From contig CACYVC010000025.1 in assembly GCA_902777835.1 (NCBI GenBank), positions 1 through 64,000 of the forward strand: a stretch of DNA of 64,000 nucleotides, in the 5' to 3' direction. This document shows positions 49,619 through 59,521 of this stretch, piece by piece (the stretch's first letter is position 1; the number at the start of each line of letters is the position of its first letter). A program made the position numbers and the translations under genes. This stretch comes from an uncultured Bacteroidales bacterium. GTDB lineage: Bacteria; Bacteroidota; Bacteroidia; Bacteroidales; Muribaculaceae. The notes beneath the pieces were generated by a model that was given only the letters and a program-made list of their open reading frames with translations, searched no databases and was not told the origin of the DNA.

Positions 49619-50905
49619 TTACCCAAAGTTGTCGTAGTGAATTGATGATGGGTCAACTCCACATTTGTCTAGTACTTCGTTGACGGTTTTACTCATCATT
49701 GCTGGACCACACATGTAATACTCGCAATCCTCGGGAGCCTCGTGGTCTTTGAGGTAGGTCTCATACATCACTGGGGCAATAAAGCCTGCAGTATATTTTA
49801 CTCCGGCCTCGTCAGCAACAGGATCTGGACGGTCGAGAGCGAGATGGAAGTGGAAGTTGGGGTATTCCTTCTCAATTTCGAGGAAGTCCTCAAGGTAGAA
49901 TACTTCGCTAAGTGAGCGTGCACCATAGAAATAGTGCATCTCGCGGTCACGAGTGTGCAGAGTCTTAGTCATGTGCATAATCTGTGCACGCAGAGGAGCC
50001 ATACCAGCGCCACCACCAACCCAAATCATTTCTTTCTTGCTGTCAAAGATGGGGTGGAAGTCACCATAAGGTCCACTCATAATTACTTTATCACCAGGTT
50101 TAAGGGTGAAAATGTAAGACGAAGCGATACCAGGGCTAACGTCCATAAAACCTGTCTGTGGTTTTGGTTTAAATGGAGGTGTGGCAATGCGCACTGTTAG
50201 CATAAATCTATCGCCTTCTGCAGGATAGTTTGCCATAGAGTAAGCACGAACCGTTTCTTCAGTATTCTTGCACTTAAGTGAAAACATATCAAATTTCTCC
50301 CAAGTGGGCAGATAGTCCCCGAGTGATTCCTTATCAATATCTACGTTATAGTCCATCTCGTAGGTAGGGATCTTTATTTGTGCATAAGAGCCAGGTATAA
50401 AGTCCATGTGCTCGCCCTCAGGAAGGGCAACAATAAACTCTTTAATAAAAGATGACACGAGCTTGTTGCTGACCACAGTACACTCATACTCCTTGACTTC
50501 AAGTACTGAGTCGGGCACTTGCACCTTCATGTTGTCTTTTACTTTCACTTGGCATCCCAGGCGCCAGTGGTCTTGTTGCTCCTTGCGCGAGAAATGCACA
50601 GTCTCAGTTGGGAGAATGTCACCACCTCCCTCTAGTACTTGAATCTTGCACTGTCCGCAGCTGCCCTTGCCACCGCAAGCGCTCGAGAGCATCACACCTC
50701 CCTCGTGGAGACTATTGAGCAATGATTTGCCACTTTCTATCTCTATCTCTTTCTTGCCGTCGTTGATGCTGATTTTCACTTTTCCTGTAGCAACAAGGTA
50801 ATGTCTTGCAAGCAACAGGATAATAACAAGCAACAGTGTGAGCACCAGGAATATTATGGCACTCGACATCACAGTCAAAGTTGAATTTACTTCTAATATC
50901 ATCAT
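49619..50905 (-). CDS. nqrF: Na+-NQR subunit F (NADH dehydrogenase component)
   Basis: The 428-residue protein has one N-terminal membrane helix, a 2Fe-2S ferredoxin domain (CGGKGSCGQC near 76-85, with the last Cys in WRLGCQVK), an FAD domain (RAYSMANYP) and an NADH domain (GGGAGMAPLRA). It takes electrons from NADH into the complex. It is the last gene of the nqrA-F operon. Confidence 0.97.
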   Translation of the reverse strand: MMILEVNSTLTVMSSAIIFLVLTLLLVIILLLARHYLVATGKVKISINDGKKEIEIESGKSLLNSLHEGGVMLSSACGGKGSCGQCKIQVLEGGGDILPTETVHFSRKEQQDHWRLGCQVKVKDNMKVQVPDSVLEVKEYECTVVSNKLVSSFIKEFIVALPEGEHMDFIPGSYAQIKIPTYEMDYNVDIDKESLGDYLPTWEKFDMFSLKCKNTEETVRAYSMANYPAEGDRFMLTVRIATPPFKPKPQTGFMDVSPGIASSYIFTLKPGDKVIMSGPYGDFHPIFDSKKEMIWVGGGAGMAPLRAQIMHMTKTLHTRDREMHYFYGARSLSEVFYLEDFLEIEKEYPNFHFHLALDRPDPVADEAGVKYTAGFIAPVMYETYLKDHEAPEDCEYYMCGPAMMSKTVNEVLDKCGVDPSSIHYDNFG

Positions 50906-50919
50906 AGTGCAAGTGTGTT

Positions 50920-51534
50920 TTAGAGTTTAATACCCATAAAGCTCATAAAGGCAATTCCCATGAGTCCTGTAATGATAAATGTGATGCCCACACCTCGCAG
51001 GGCAGGAGGGATGTTGCTGTAGGCGATCTTCTCGCGGATGGCAGCCAGTCCAACGATAGCGAGCAACCATCCGATGCCACTGCCAGCACCATAGACTGTA
51101 GCTGTCCAGCACGAAGCGAAGTCGCGCTGTTGCATGAATAGCGCACCACCAAGAATTGCACAGTTCACAGCAATGAGCGGAAGGAAGATACCTAGTGAGT
51201 TGTAGAGTGCAGGAGCAAACTTTTCAACAGCCATCTCCACCAGCTGAGTTGCCGAAGCAATAACTGCGATAAACATTATGAGAGCCAAGAAGCTTAAGTC
51301 CACATCCTTGAAGCTATCGCCAAGCCAAGCAAGGGCTCCAGGCTGTAAGACATATTTATTAAGCATATAATTAAGAGGAATTGTGACAACAAGCATAAAT
51401 GTAACAGCAATTCCAAGGCCAAATGCCGTCTTCACATTCTTGGAAACAGCCAGATAAGAGCACATTCCCAAGAAGTAGGCAAATACCATGTTGTCGATAA
51501 ATATCGACTTGACGAAAAGATTTAATTCTTCCAT
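50920..51534 (-). CDS. nqrE: Na+-NQR subunit E
   Basis: The 204-residue protein has six membrane helices. NqrE has conserved Cys and acidic residues, and a Cys is visible in GMCSYLAVS. It forms a membrane pair with NqrD around an Fe centre. It lies between nqrD and nqrF with gaps of 38 and 14 bases. Confidence 0.95.
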   Translation of the reverse strand: MEELNLFVKSIFIDNMVFAYFLGMCSYLAVSKNVKTAFGLGIAVTFMLVVTIPLNYMLNKYVLQPGALAWLGDSFKDVDLSFLALIMFIAVIASATQLVEMAVEKFAPALYNSLGIFLPLIAVNCAILGGALFMQQRDFASCWTATVYGAGSGIGWLLAIVGLAAIREKIAYSNIPPALRGVGITFIITGLMGIAFMSFMGIKL

Positions 51535-51572
51535 TTCAAATAATTGGTGTTAAGAGTGTTACAACTTGTTGA

Positions 51573-52196
51573 TTATTTCTCTTGAAGATCTTTATTACGA
51601 GAGCGGTGTACCCAGATAATGCATCCCACGGTAATGAGAGCCATAGGTGGCAGAATCATAAGGCCATTGTTCATGTAGCCATGGTCATAACACCATTGTG
51701 GAATCACTTGGAATCCAAGCAGGGTGCCACTACCCAAGAGCTCGCGGAAGAATGCTACTATCACGAGAATTATCATGTAGCCAAGACCGTTGCCAATGCC
51801 ATCGAGGAAGGCTGGCCAAGGTTTGTTGCTGAGGGCAAATGCCTCAAGGCGTCCCATAAGAATACAGTTGGTAATGATAAGTCCGATGAACACAGAAAGC
51901 TGTAGGCTCACATCGTAGGCATAAGCCCTTAGAATCTGTTGCACAACGATTACCAATGCAGCCACAACCACCAGTTGCACGATGATGCGAATAGAGGTGG
52001 GGATGGTGTTTCTAAGCAGTGAGATCACTACGTTTGAAATTGCCAGAACGGCAATTACCGATATGCCCATGACAATAGCAGGTTCGAGCTTGGCGGTAAC
52101 AGCTAGAGTAGAGCAAATACCCAAGATTTGCACCAGCACGGGATTGTCTTTAGACAACGGATTGAAGAGTGCTTCTTTATTGCGTTTTGATAACAT
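51573..52196 (-). CDS. nqrD: Na+-NQR subunit D
   Basis: The 207-residue protein has six membrane helices and the LGICSTLAVT and NCILMGRLEAFAL segments typical of NqrD. It pairs with NqrE in the membrane. It is the fourth gene of the operon. Confidence 0.95.
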   Translation of the reverse strand: MLSKRNKEALFNPLSKDNPVLVQILGICSTLAVTAKLEPAIVMGISVIAVLAISNVVISLLRNTIPTSIRIIVQLVVVAALVIVVQQILRAYAYDVSLQLSVFIGLIITNCILMGRLEAFALSNKPWPAFLDGIGNGLGYMIILVIVAFFRELLGSGTLLGFQVIPQWCYDHGYMNNGLMILPPMALITVGCIIWVHRSRNKDLQEK

Positions 52197-52209
52197 AGTC
52201 TATTGTCAT

Positions 52210-52926
52210 TTAATTGGTTCCACTTTGAAGTTTCTTGAAGAATGGCTCATAATGTTTTAAGCAGTCTTTGAGCATGTGCTTAACGCCTTCACTAGTCATG
52301 GTTCCACCAGTAATGGCGTCAACATAATCTTCTCCATTCTCTGAAGACTTGCCTTTCTTGAGAACGCTCACGGGCTTGAATTCTCCATCTTTAATTAGCT
52401 TTTTGCCCTTGAACTGCTCCTGGAACTTGAGTGTAGAGATTTCAGCACCCAATCCAGGCGTCTCTCCCTCGTGCGAAAAATAAGCACCATAGATGTCGGT
52501 TCCGTTTGCGTCAACAGCAATATATCCCCAGATGGGGCCCCACAGACCTGCTCCATACACTGGAACGATGAATTTCTCGCTGCCGTCGTCAAGCCTGCAC
52601 TTGAACAATGGCAGGTCACGCTCCTCGAGCTTGATATTGTTCTTCATGTCAATATCAAACGCCACATTTTGAGCCGAGTCGGCAATGCTGCCGTCTTTGT
52701 TGAGAAGGTATCCTGCTACGATATATTTATTAAACGTTTCTTCAATAGCATTGTCGTTGGCAGGAGTCATGTGAACTGAGCTAAGAATCTGCTTGCGTTT
52801 GTCATTGGCAACATTCTCGTCCTGCTTAGGCTTCAGCGCCATATAAATGAATGCTAGCACAGTGCCCACTATCAGCACCATCACTGCTGCATAGATTATT
52901 TGATATGCGTTACTGTTTTTGTTCAT
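52210..52926 (-). CDS. nqrC: Na+-NQR subunit C
   Basis: The 238-residue protein has one N-terminal membrane helix (IIYAAVMVLIVGTVLAFIY) and a periplasmic FMN domain. ITGGTMTSEGV near 210 carries the threonine that binds FMN covalently. The frame is open 22 codons further upstream, but those are unlike NqrC; the start at 52926 (MNKNSNAYQI) fits the family and follows nqrB by 13 bases. Confidence 0.94.
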   Translation of the reverse strand: MNKNSNAYQIIYAAVMVLIVGTVLAFIYMALKPKQDENVANDKRKQILSSVHMTPANDNAIEETFNKYIVAGYLLNKDGSIADSAQNVAFDIDMKNNIKLEERDLPLFKCRLDDGSEKFIVPVYGAGLWGPIWGYIAVDANGTDIYGAYFSHEGETPGLGAEISTLKFQEQFKGKKLIKDGEFKPVSVLKKGKSSENGEDYVDAITGGTMTSEGVKHMLKDCLKHYEPFFKKLQSGTN

Positions 52927-52939
52927 TGTATGCCTCCTT

Positions 52940-54121
52940 TCATTGAGCTTTAGCACGCTTAGCGCGGCGGTTAATATTGACTTGAACAACACAGTAGTCG
53001 ATTAGTGGAGCAAATGCGTTCATGAGTAGTACTGCAAGCATCGCACCTTCAGGGTATCCACCATTATAGACACGAATCAAGATGGCAAACACACCAATCA
53101 AGAATCCATAAATATACTGACCAATCTTAGTGCGAGCACCAGTTACAGGATCGGTTGCCATGAACACAGCAGCAAATGCGAATCCACCTAAGCATACTTG
53201 TGTCAGAGGGTCGAGATGAGCTGCATTATATAGTGTTTCGGGAGTGGCAAAGGCATGTGCCACGGCCCCCATTGCTAGCCCACCAGCAAAGACGCTCAGC
53301 ATCACTCTCCATGAAGCAATGCCTGTAAAGAGCAGAATCGCAGCTCCAATCAGTATTGCTATCATTGAAGTCTCACCTGGAGAACCTGGAATGAGTCCGA
53401 TGAAAGCATCTAATGTGGATGTGCTGAAGTGGTCAAAATTGGTTGCCACTTCTCCTAGAGGAGTAGCTCCCGAGAAACCGTCAACCACATTGCCGCCTCC
53501 ATAGCCGAAAGCGCTGTCAAGCTTAACAAAGGCGCTGTCGCCACTCATCTCTGAAGGATAAGCAAAAAATAGGAACGCGCGCGTGATAAGTGCCACATTG
53601 AAGATGTTCATGCCTGTTCCACCAAAAATCTCTTTGGCAAAAATGACTGCGAAAGCGGTTGCTACAGCTGTCATCCAAAGTGGAGTGTTGATTGGCACGA
53701 TGAGAGGAATGAGAATTCCGGTTACTAGGAAGCCCTCTTGAATCTCTTTGTGGTGGATTTGTGCTCCAATGAACTCGATTCCTAGTCCCACTACATAAGA
53801 AACTACAATCACTGGTAGCATGGCAAGAAGTCCAAAGAGGAACATCTGCCCAAAAGTGGCCTCCATGCCAATTGCTTTGAAATGCTGGAATCCAATGTTG
53901 TACATCGCAAACAGCAAGCATGGCACCAAGGCAACAACCACAGTAATCATAGTTCGCTTCATGTCATTGCTGTCATGGATGTGAACACCCGAACGCGACG
54001 TGGTGTTGGGTGTGAACAAGAACGTCTCCATTCCATCGTAAACGGATTCAAGCTTACTGAGCTTGCCGCCTTCCTGGAAATGAGGCTTGATCTTGTCCAT
54101 GAATTTTCTTAAGAATTTCAC
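52940..54121 (-). CDS. nqrB: Na+-NQR subunit B
   Basis: The 393-residue protein has about ten membrane helices and the FMN-binding SGAT motif (VVDGFSGATPLGEV near 230). NqrB carries FMN and riboflavin and is central to sodium translocation. It lies between nqrA and nqrC. Confidence 0.95.
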   Translation of the reverse strand: MKFLRKFMDKIKPHFQEGGKLSKLESVYDGMETFLFTPNTTSRSGVHIHDSNDMKRTMITVVVALVPCLLFAMYNIGFQHFKAIGMEATFGQMFLFGLLAMLPVIVVSYVVGLGIEFIGAQIHHKEIQEGFLVTGILIPLIVPINTPLWMTAVATAFAVIFAKEIFGGTGMNIFNVALITRAFLFFAYPSEMSGDSAFVKLDSAFGYGGGNVVDGFSGATPLGEVATNFDHFSTSTLDAFIGLIPGSPGETSMIAILIGAAILLFTGIASWRVMLSVFAGGLAMGAVAHAFATPETLYNAAHLDPLTQVCLGGFAFAAVFMATDPVTGARTKIGQYIYGFLIGVFAILIRVYNGGYPEGAMLAVLLMNAFAPLIDYCVVQVNINRRAKRAKAQ

Positions 54122-54178
54122 TTTATCTTTTTATTTAAATGTTAGTATTCAATAGGTTGATGATCAGTGTGTTTTTTA

Positions 54179-55507
54179 TTAACACATCTCAGCACGCATC
54201 TTGTCGAGGCCCTCACGCACAATGCGCTGAAGCTCAAGTTTCGAAGTGTCGGCAAACTCGGCTAGAGCGAAGTCCTCGGGTGCTACCTCATAGATGCCTA
54301 ATTGTTCCATTTTGTCAATATCAAAGGCTATGATTGCTTTGATTAAGAATTCGGCATAGATGTCCATGGGCAACATTCTGTCATATTCTCCGCTAAGCAC
54401 AATAGCACGCTCACCTCCGTTGAGTTTGGCATCGAGGTCAACCTCTTTATGCCGTCCCATCAGCCAGCTGGTGAAAACGCGGTAGATACTATATTTCTTG
54501 GGACTCAGTGAAGCCCAACCCATGAACTCGTCTTTTTTGTTGATTTCGTTGATAACGGTAACATGGCGATATGGAGCATGCAGGTATCCTTCTATTGACT
54601 CTTTCACTCCAGTGAACACGTTGCCGCTTATGATGCGAGGCTCTTTTCCGTTGTCACAAAGTCGGCTATCAAGCAGAGAATGCAGAGTGCATCCCATAGT
54701 TGTTTTTATGTAAGCAGGTGAAGCAACGCCAGGACCATTCACTGCCACAACGGTAGAATAGTCCATCTTGCCAGTTTCAAATAGTTTACCAATTCTTGCT
54801 GCAGTCACCACATCTAATGTCCAAACAACCTCACCTTTATTCACTGGTTTGATGTTTGCAACCTGCACGCCAGCATTTCCGGCAGGGTGAGGTCCAGAGA
54901 AGGTGTTGGTCACAGCACCAGTATCAGTGAATTGTTCGGTGGGGGAGCATCCTAGATAAACTTTTCCGTCGGTCATCGTTGAAAGAACCTCAACCGCCTT
55001 ATTAAGATATTTCTCATCATCGCCGAGAACTAACTTTAGTGATGGCGCAAGTGGAGCAGAGTCAAAAGCGGTAATAAAGATGTCTCGTGGACGAGCGTTA
55101 GAGGTAGGCACAATGTCATAAGGGCGCTGACGAAGCATAGGCCACAAACCACTTTCAAGGAGTAGTGCCTTAGGATTCTCACGAGTGTCGAATGCGACCG
55201 CGCGTCCTTCATTGTCAGGTTCAATAATTACTGCCAAGATCTTTCTACGGTCACCACGTACTACTTGTTTCAATGTGCCACTAACAGGCGAAGTGACTTT
55301 AACTTTCTCGTCGTTCTTGTCGTGGTAGAGGGGTTCGCCAGCAGCTACCTTCTCTCCCTCTTTCTTTTCCATGCGGGGTATAACACCTGTAAAATCATCA
55401 GGGACAATAGCATAGGTCTCGCTTGATGAGGCATCTATCACTTTCTCATCTGAGATCTTGCCCTTAAGGTTTATGTCAAACCCCTTTTTTAATTTAATCA
55501 ATGCCAT
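54179..55507 (-). CDS. nqrA: Na+-NQR subunit A
   Basis: The 442-residue soluble subunit starts MALIKLKKGFDINLKGK and has the barrel-sandwich part (VTSPVSGTLKQVVRGDRRK) and Rossmann-like domains of NqrA. NqrA is the cytoplasmic subunit involved in quinone reduction. It is the first gene of the operon. A minus-strand CAAAGGTA (TACCTTTG, 55544-55551) lies upstream, with a weak CGAA at the -33 position. Confidence 0.95.
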   Translation of the reverse strand: MALIKLKKGFDINLKGKISDEKVIDASSSETYAIVPDDFTGVIPRMEKKEGEKVAAGEPLYHDKNDEKVKVTSPVSGTLKQVVRGDRRKILAVIIEPDNEGRAVAFDTRENPKALLLESGLWPMLRQRPYDIVPTSNARPRDIFITAFDSAPLAPSLKLVLGDDEKYLNKAVEVLSTMTDGKVYLGCSPTEQFTDTGAVTNTFSGPHPAGNAGVQVANIKPVNKGEVVWTLDVVTAARIGKLFETGKMDYSTVVAVNGPGVASPAYIKTTMGCTLHSLLDSRLCDNGKEPRIISGNVFTGVKESIEGYLHAPYRHVTVINEINKKDEFMGWASLSPKKYSIYRVFTSWLMGRHKEVDLDAKLNGGERAIVLSGEYDRMLPMDIYAEFLIKAIIAFDIDKMEQLGIYEVAPEDFALAEFADTSKLELQRIVREGLDKMRAEMC

Positions 55508-55543
55508 GATTTTAAAATAATAAGTGCATTTTTACAATATCGG

Positions 55544-55571
55544 CAAAGGTACAAAAAATAAATAACATAAC
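55544..55571 (-). promoter_or_regulatory. Probable promoter of the nqr operon
   Basis: The -7 TACCTTTG (complement at 55544-55551) is a good match. The -33 element is only approximate (around 55571-55574). It is 37 bases before nqrA. Confidence 0.6.
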
Positions 55572-55734
55572 GAATATTTAGAACATGAAAAAATATTTTG
55601 GCAATCTAAAACGAACATAAATAGTATTCATCAAACACATAAAACATAGTAATTTATATAATGAGATTTAAAGTAAAAATTTATCAATATATCGCTGTCA
55701 AAAAAATTTTTTTAGAAAAAAAAGAGTAAAGGAC

Positions 55735-55766
55735 TTTGTGTTTTTAAAAAAAATGTAATAAATTTG
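55735..55766 (+). promoter_or_regulatory. Promoter of the exbB-tonB operon
   Basis: TTTG (55735-55738), a 20-base spacer and TAAATTTG (55759-55766) match the consensus. This leaves a leader of about 255 bases before exbB (to 56030). The leader is A/T-rich with no gene; I see no clear hairpin in it. Confidence 0.7.
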
Positions 55767-56030
55767 CGTGAATTTTTGCAGATAAATCTGGTTTTTATAA
55801 CATGGATTTCTGTTTAAAATCGTGAAAACTAGAGCTCAGAACAATGGGTTGTTAATAAATTCTTGCATTTTAACACACTTTTTTTGATGCTCTCGCGTTT
55901 AATAGACATTATAATTAAAACATTTTTTCTACATTATATACCAAATTTGACATACTAAAACTCTGATATTCATAAAATTACTTTATAATTAATCATTTTT
56001 TATTAACTTCAAATTTCTAATTTTTTAATT

Positions 56031-56981
56031 ATGGAAGCTACAAAGCCAAACAATCCACAGCCCCAGGCTCCAAAGCCAGCTGTAAAACCACAGCCCCAGG
56101 GTGAAAAACCAGTGGCTGCAAAACCACAACCAAAGAAAGCTAATGACAAGACTGTTGACAGCAACGTTGGAGGTATCAAGAATGCATTTCTTGTAATTCT
56201 GGTTTGCCTTGTTCTTGCAGTTTGCTTGTATCTCTTTGTAATGGGTGCAATTTCTAACTTCACTGGTCTGCCCGAGGGAGACGCTTCGAAGTTCGCATTC
56301 CAAGTAGGCGAAGAAGTTAAGTTGGCTCCAGCCAACCTCGCTGGTACCGTTTACAAAGGCGGTTTCGTGGTTCCTATCCTGTTGACCTGCCTCTTCACAG
56401 TTATCGTTCTCTCAGTTGAGCGTTGGTTTGCCATTGGCAAGGCTAAAGGTAAAGGCAACATCACCAAGTTTGTCGAGAATGTGAAAGCTGCTCTTCAGAA
56501 TAAAGACATTGCAAAGGCTGAGGAACTCTGCCGTCAGCAGAAAGGCACTGTAGGCGCTGTTGTTTATCAAACTCTTCAGAAATATAAAGAAATGGACAAG
56601 GATACCCTTCTCCAGAAGGAGCAAAAACTTGTTTCTATTCAGCAAACTCTTGAGGAGGCTACTGCCGTTGAGATGCCTGCCCTGCAACAGAACCTGCCAG
56701 TAGTTGCAACCTTGACTACTCTTGGTACTCTGCTCGGTCTGTTTGGTACTGTGCTTGGTATGATCAAGTCGTTCCAGGCCCTGTCTCAATCAGGTGCTCC
56801 CGACTCTACTGAGCTGTCAACCGGTATCTCTGAGGCACTTGTAAATACCGCTACCGGTATCGCAACTGCAGCTTTGGCACTTATTTCTTACAACTACTAC
56901 AGTAGCAAAATCGATAAGATGACTTACGCCATCGACGAAATTGGCTTCTCTATTGTTTCTACTTTCGCTGCTACTCATTAA
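56031..56981 (+). CDS. exbB: ExbB/TolQ-type proton channel protein
   Basis: The 316-residue protein has an unusual Pro/Lys-rich N-terminal tail (residues 1-40, PQPQAPKPAVKPQPQ), one membrane helix, a helical loop, and the MotA/TolQ/ExbB core with LATLTTLGTLLGLFGTVLGM-like segments and a last helix with AALALISYNYY. It forms the proton channel that drives TonB. It is first in the exbB-exbD-exbD-tonB operon. Confidence 0.93.
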   Translation: MEATKPNNPQPQAPKPAVKPQPQGEKPVAAKPQPKKANDKTVDSNVGGIKNAFLVILVCLVLAVCLYLFVMGAISNFTGLPEGDASKFAFQVGEEVKLAPANLAGTVYKGGFVVPILLTCLFTVIVLSVERWFAIGKAKGKGNITKFVENVKAALQNKDIAKAEELCRQQKGTVGAVVYQTLQKYKEMDKDTLLQKEQKLVSIQQTLEEATAVEMPALQQNLPVVATLTTLGTLLGLFGTVLGMIKSFQALSQSGAPDSTELSTGISEALVNTATGIATAALALISYNYYSSKIDKMTYAIDEIGFSIVSTFAATH

Positions 56982-57046
56982 TTAATATAAGTAGCAAAAA
57001 CATTAATTATCATTTTCGATAACAATTAATTTAATAAAGTATAACA

Positions 57047-57742
57047 ATGGGAAAAGTCAAAATAAAGAAACATAGTACAATCATCGACATGACGGCGATG
57101 AGTGACGTGACTGTTCTTCTGTTGACTTTCTTCATGTTGACTTCAACATTCCTTCAGAAAGAGCCAGTTCAGGTTGTGACACCTCCATCGGTTAGCGAGA
57201 CTAAGGTGCCTGACGAGAAACTCGTGCAGATTCTTGTCGCTCCAGATGGAAAGGTATATTTGAACCTTACTGGTGCTAGGGATTCATCGGTTCTGGCAAG
57301 CGATAAATTCCGTGCTGAGGTTGTAAACAGAGCCTACGGCAAGTATTGCGAAGCGCATCCTAAAGCCCCCAAGCTCACAGCTGTACAACAGCAGGAATTC
57401 TCAAAGCTTACCACATTTGGTGTTCCATTCTCCAAATTGCCTGAATGGATTGAAATGCCAATGGAGAAACGCGATGAGTTCTTAAAGAATGAAGGTGGAA
57501 TTCCCATAGCTATGTCAATAAAAGACGGTCAACCAAATGAGTTTCAAATATGGTTGAAAGCAATAAAAGAAGTGATGCAAAGTCATGACCTTGGAAAAGA
57601 CTTGACCGGTGGCCAGGGTGTAGCTATTAAAGCTAGCCAGTACTCACCTTATAGTTTAGTTCAAGTGGTTATGGACAACTTGCAGACAGAGAGGTTGAAT
57701 AAGTTCACCTTGATGACTTCATTAAAAGCAGAGGAGGAATAA
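57047..57742 (+). CDS. exbD: ExbD/TolR-type protein 1
   Basis: The 231-residue protein has a short cytoplasmic start, one membrane helix with the essential Asp in MTAMSDVTVLLLTFFMLTS near 20, and a periplasmic domain. ExbD dimers carry protons with ExbB. It is longer than E. coli ExbD (about 140). It is followed by a second, diverged copy three bases later. Confidence 0.92.
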   Translation: MGKVKIKKHSTIIDMTAMSDVTVLLLTFFMLTSTFLQKEPVQVVTPPSVSETKVPDEKLVQILVAPDGKVYLNLTGARDSSVLASDKFRAEVVNRAYGKYCEAHPKAPKLTAVQQQEFSKLTTFGVPFSKLPEWIEMPMEKRDEFLKNEGGIPIAMSIKDGQPNEFQIWLKAIKEVMQSHDLGKDLTGGQGVAIKASQYSPYSLVQVVMDNLQTERLNKFTLMTSLKAEEE

Positions 57743-57745
57743 GAT

Positions 57746-58420
57746 ATGGCAAAGAAAGATAAAAGTCGTCAGAAAAAGTTTGACACGCGTATCGACTTCA
57801 CTCCAATGGTTGATATGAACATGTTGTTGATCACATTCTTTATGTTGTGTACCACAATGTTGAAATCTCAAACTCTTGACCTTGTGTTGCCTACTAACGA
57901 CGACGTTAACAAGGAAGAAGAGACTAAGATTAAACAAAGTGATGCTGTCACCTTTATCATTGATGGTAATGTTACAAAAGACAACCTAGGCAACGAAGAG
58001 GTGAAATCTGGAACCATATACTTCTATGAAGGTCAACCCGACATGGAGAACTTCACTCTTGATGAGATTAAGTTTGGAGACAGCAAGGATGCCATCCGTG
58101 GCAAACTTCAGGAGAAGAACAAAGAACTTCTTGTACAAATCAACAAGTTTAAACAAGAGTGGAAGAACGGAACAATAAATGACTCGGTTTATAACGAGAA
58201 GGTAAAGAAGGCACGTGCCGACCAAGCTGCCGACATTAATGCTAAGCGACCTATCGTTATGATTAAACCTACTTCAAACGCCAGCTATGCTGACGTGGTG
58301 AGATTGCTCGACGAAATGCAAATCAACCAGGTTTCGACCTACCAGATTGAGACGCTTAATAAGCAAGACTCAATTCTCTATGAGAAGAAGGTTGGTCATC
58401 CTCTTGCTGCTGCTAAATAA
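57746..58420 (+). CDS. exbD: ExbD/TolR-type protein 2
   Basis: The 224-residue protein has one membrane helix with Asp in FTPMVDMNMLLITFFMLCT near 25 and a long, charged periplasmic domain. It lies three bases after the first exbD, so the two are tightly coupled. Paired different ExbDs are common in Bacteroidota and may form heteromers. Confidence 0.92.
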   Translation: MAKKDKSRQKKFDTRIDFTPMVDMNMLLITFFMLCTTMLKSQTLDLVLPTNDDVNKEEETKIKQSDAVTFIIDGNVTKDNLGNEEVKSGTIYFYEGQPDMENFTLDEIKFGDSKDAIRGKLQEKNKELLVQINKFKQEWKNGTINDSVYNEKVKKARADQAADINAKRPIVMIKPTSNASYADVVRLLDEMQINQVSTYQIETLNKQDSILYEKKVGHPLAAAK

Positions 58421-58447
58421 TTATTAATCTTTTAAAAAAGAAGAATT

Positions 58448-59347
58448 ATGGCAAAAGATGTAGATCTTTCATCGAGAGAATGGCTTGACATAGTATTTGA
58501 AGGCAAGAATAAAGACTTTGGTGCTTATGAGCTCCGTAATGAGTCGGCAAAACGCCATAACAAGTCGGTGATCTTTACCTTGATTGGTATCATCATTGTT
58601 TCGGCATTGGCTTGGGGATGGAATAGGTATAACACCTACATGACCGAGAAACGACTTGCTGAGGAGAAAGCACGCCAAGAGGCCCTTGCTAAGCAAATGG
58701 AGAAAGAGCTTGAAGAAGAGCTTGAAGAAGAGCCCGAATACATTGAACCAGAAAAAGAGGAAGTTCTTCAAGAAGAAGTTCAGAACTCTCAGAAGGTTAC
58801 CGAGCTCAATATCGTAGCCGATGAACTTGTTAAGGAACCACCCAAGACGCAAGAACAGCTCAAGGAAGATGAGCGTCAGGTTGGTGCTGTTGATGAGGAC
58901 AAAGGTACTAACGATATCACAAAAGATGTTGTAAAGGTTGAACAGATTGTTGTTCCTGAAGTTAAACCCAAAGAGGAAAAGAAGGAGGAGCCCAAACCAG
59001 AACCCAAACCCAAAGAGGAAGAGGTGTTCAAGAGTGCTGCTCACATGCCTTCGTTCCCTGGTGGTGATGCTGCTCTGATGTCCTTCATCAACAAGAACAT
59101 CAAGTATCCTCAGGTAGCTCAAGACAATGGTGTTCAAGGTAAGGTTATCGTTCAATTCGTGGTTGAAAAAGACGGTAGAGTTGGCGAGGTGAAAGTAGCT
59201 CGTGGTGTGGACAAAGATCTCGATCGTGAGGCTGTTCGCGTCTGCAAGATGTTACCTAAATTCTCTCCAGGCCGTAATGCCGTTGGTGACCCCGTTCGCG
59301 TATGGTACACCCTTCCTGTAACCTTCAAGCTTCAAGGTGTGAACTAA
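58448..59347 (+). CDS. tonB: TonB energy transducer
   Basis: The 299-residue protein has one membrane helix (VIFTLIGIIIVSALAWGW), an acidic/proline-rich periplasmic linker with repeated PKEE/PEPKPK, and a C-terminal TonB domain (about 205-299: SFPGGDAALMSF, NIKYPQVAQDNGVQGKVIVQ, VWYTLPVTF). It couples the ExbB-ExbD proton flow to outer membrane transporters. A terminator follows. Confidence 0.95.
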   Translation: MAKDVDLSSREWLDIVFEGKNKDFGAYELRNESAKRHNKSVIFTLIGIIIVSALAWGWNRYNTYMTEKRLAEEKARQEALAKQMEKELEEELEEEPEYIEPEKEEVLQEEVQNSQKVTELNIVADELVKEPPKTQEQLKEDERQVGAVDEDKGTNDITKDVVKVEQIVVPEVKPKEEKKEEPKPEPKPKEEEVFKSAAHMPSFPGGDAALMSFINKNIKYPQVAQDNGVQGKVIVQFVVEKDGRVGEVKVARGVDKDLDREAVRVCKMLPKFSPGRNAVGDPVRVWYTLPVTFKLQGVN

Positions 59348-59384
59348 TCTCAGCTATTTCAAATAATAAATTGAAATAATTTTC

Positions 59385-59424
59385 AAAAAAGCTACAGGCA
59401 ATGCTACTGTAGCTTTTTTGTTTT
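59385..59424 (+). terminator. Terminator after tonB
   Basis: AAAAAAGCTACAG and CTGTAGCTTTTTT form a stem followed by a T-rich run. Confidence 0.85.
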
Positions 59425-59437
59425 TTTATGTCAAAAA

Positions 59438-59469
59438 CTTGTATTGACATATTTTTTTATCTAATTTTG
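59438..59469 (+). promoter_or_regulatory. Probable promoter of the zinc-ribbon protein gene
   Basis: CTTG (59438-59441), a 20-base spacer and TAATTTTG (59462-59469) resemble the Bacteroidota consensus, with a one-base-off -33. Confidence 0.55.
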
Positions 59470-59521
59470 CCAAACAATCAGAACGAGTTTTTCATGTCCC
59501 TTTTTCTATAAAATATCAATT

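Noticed and set aside
58469..59155. Long open frame antisense to tonB
   Set aside because: It mirrors the charged, repetitive linker of tonB, has leucine/phenylalanine-rich nonsense composition, and has no promoter or signal of its own.
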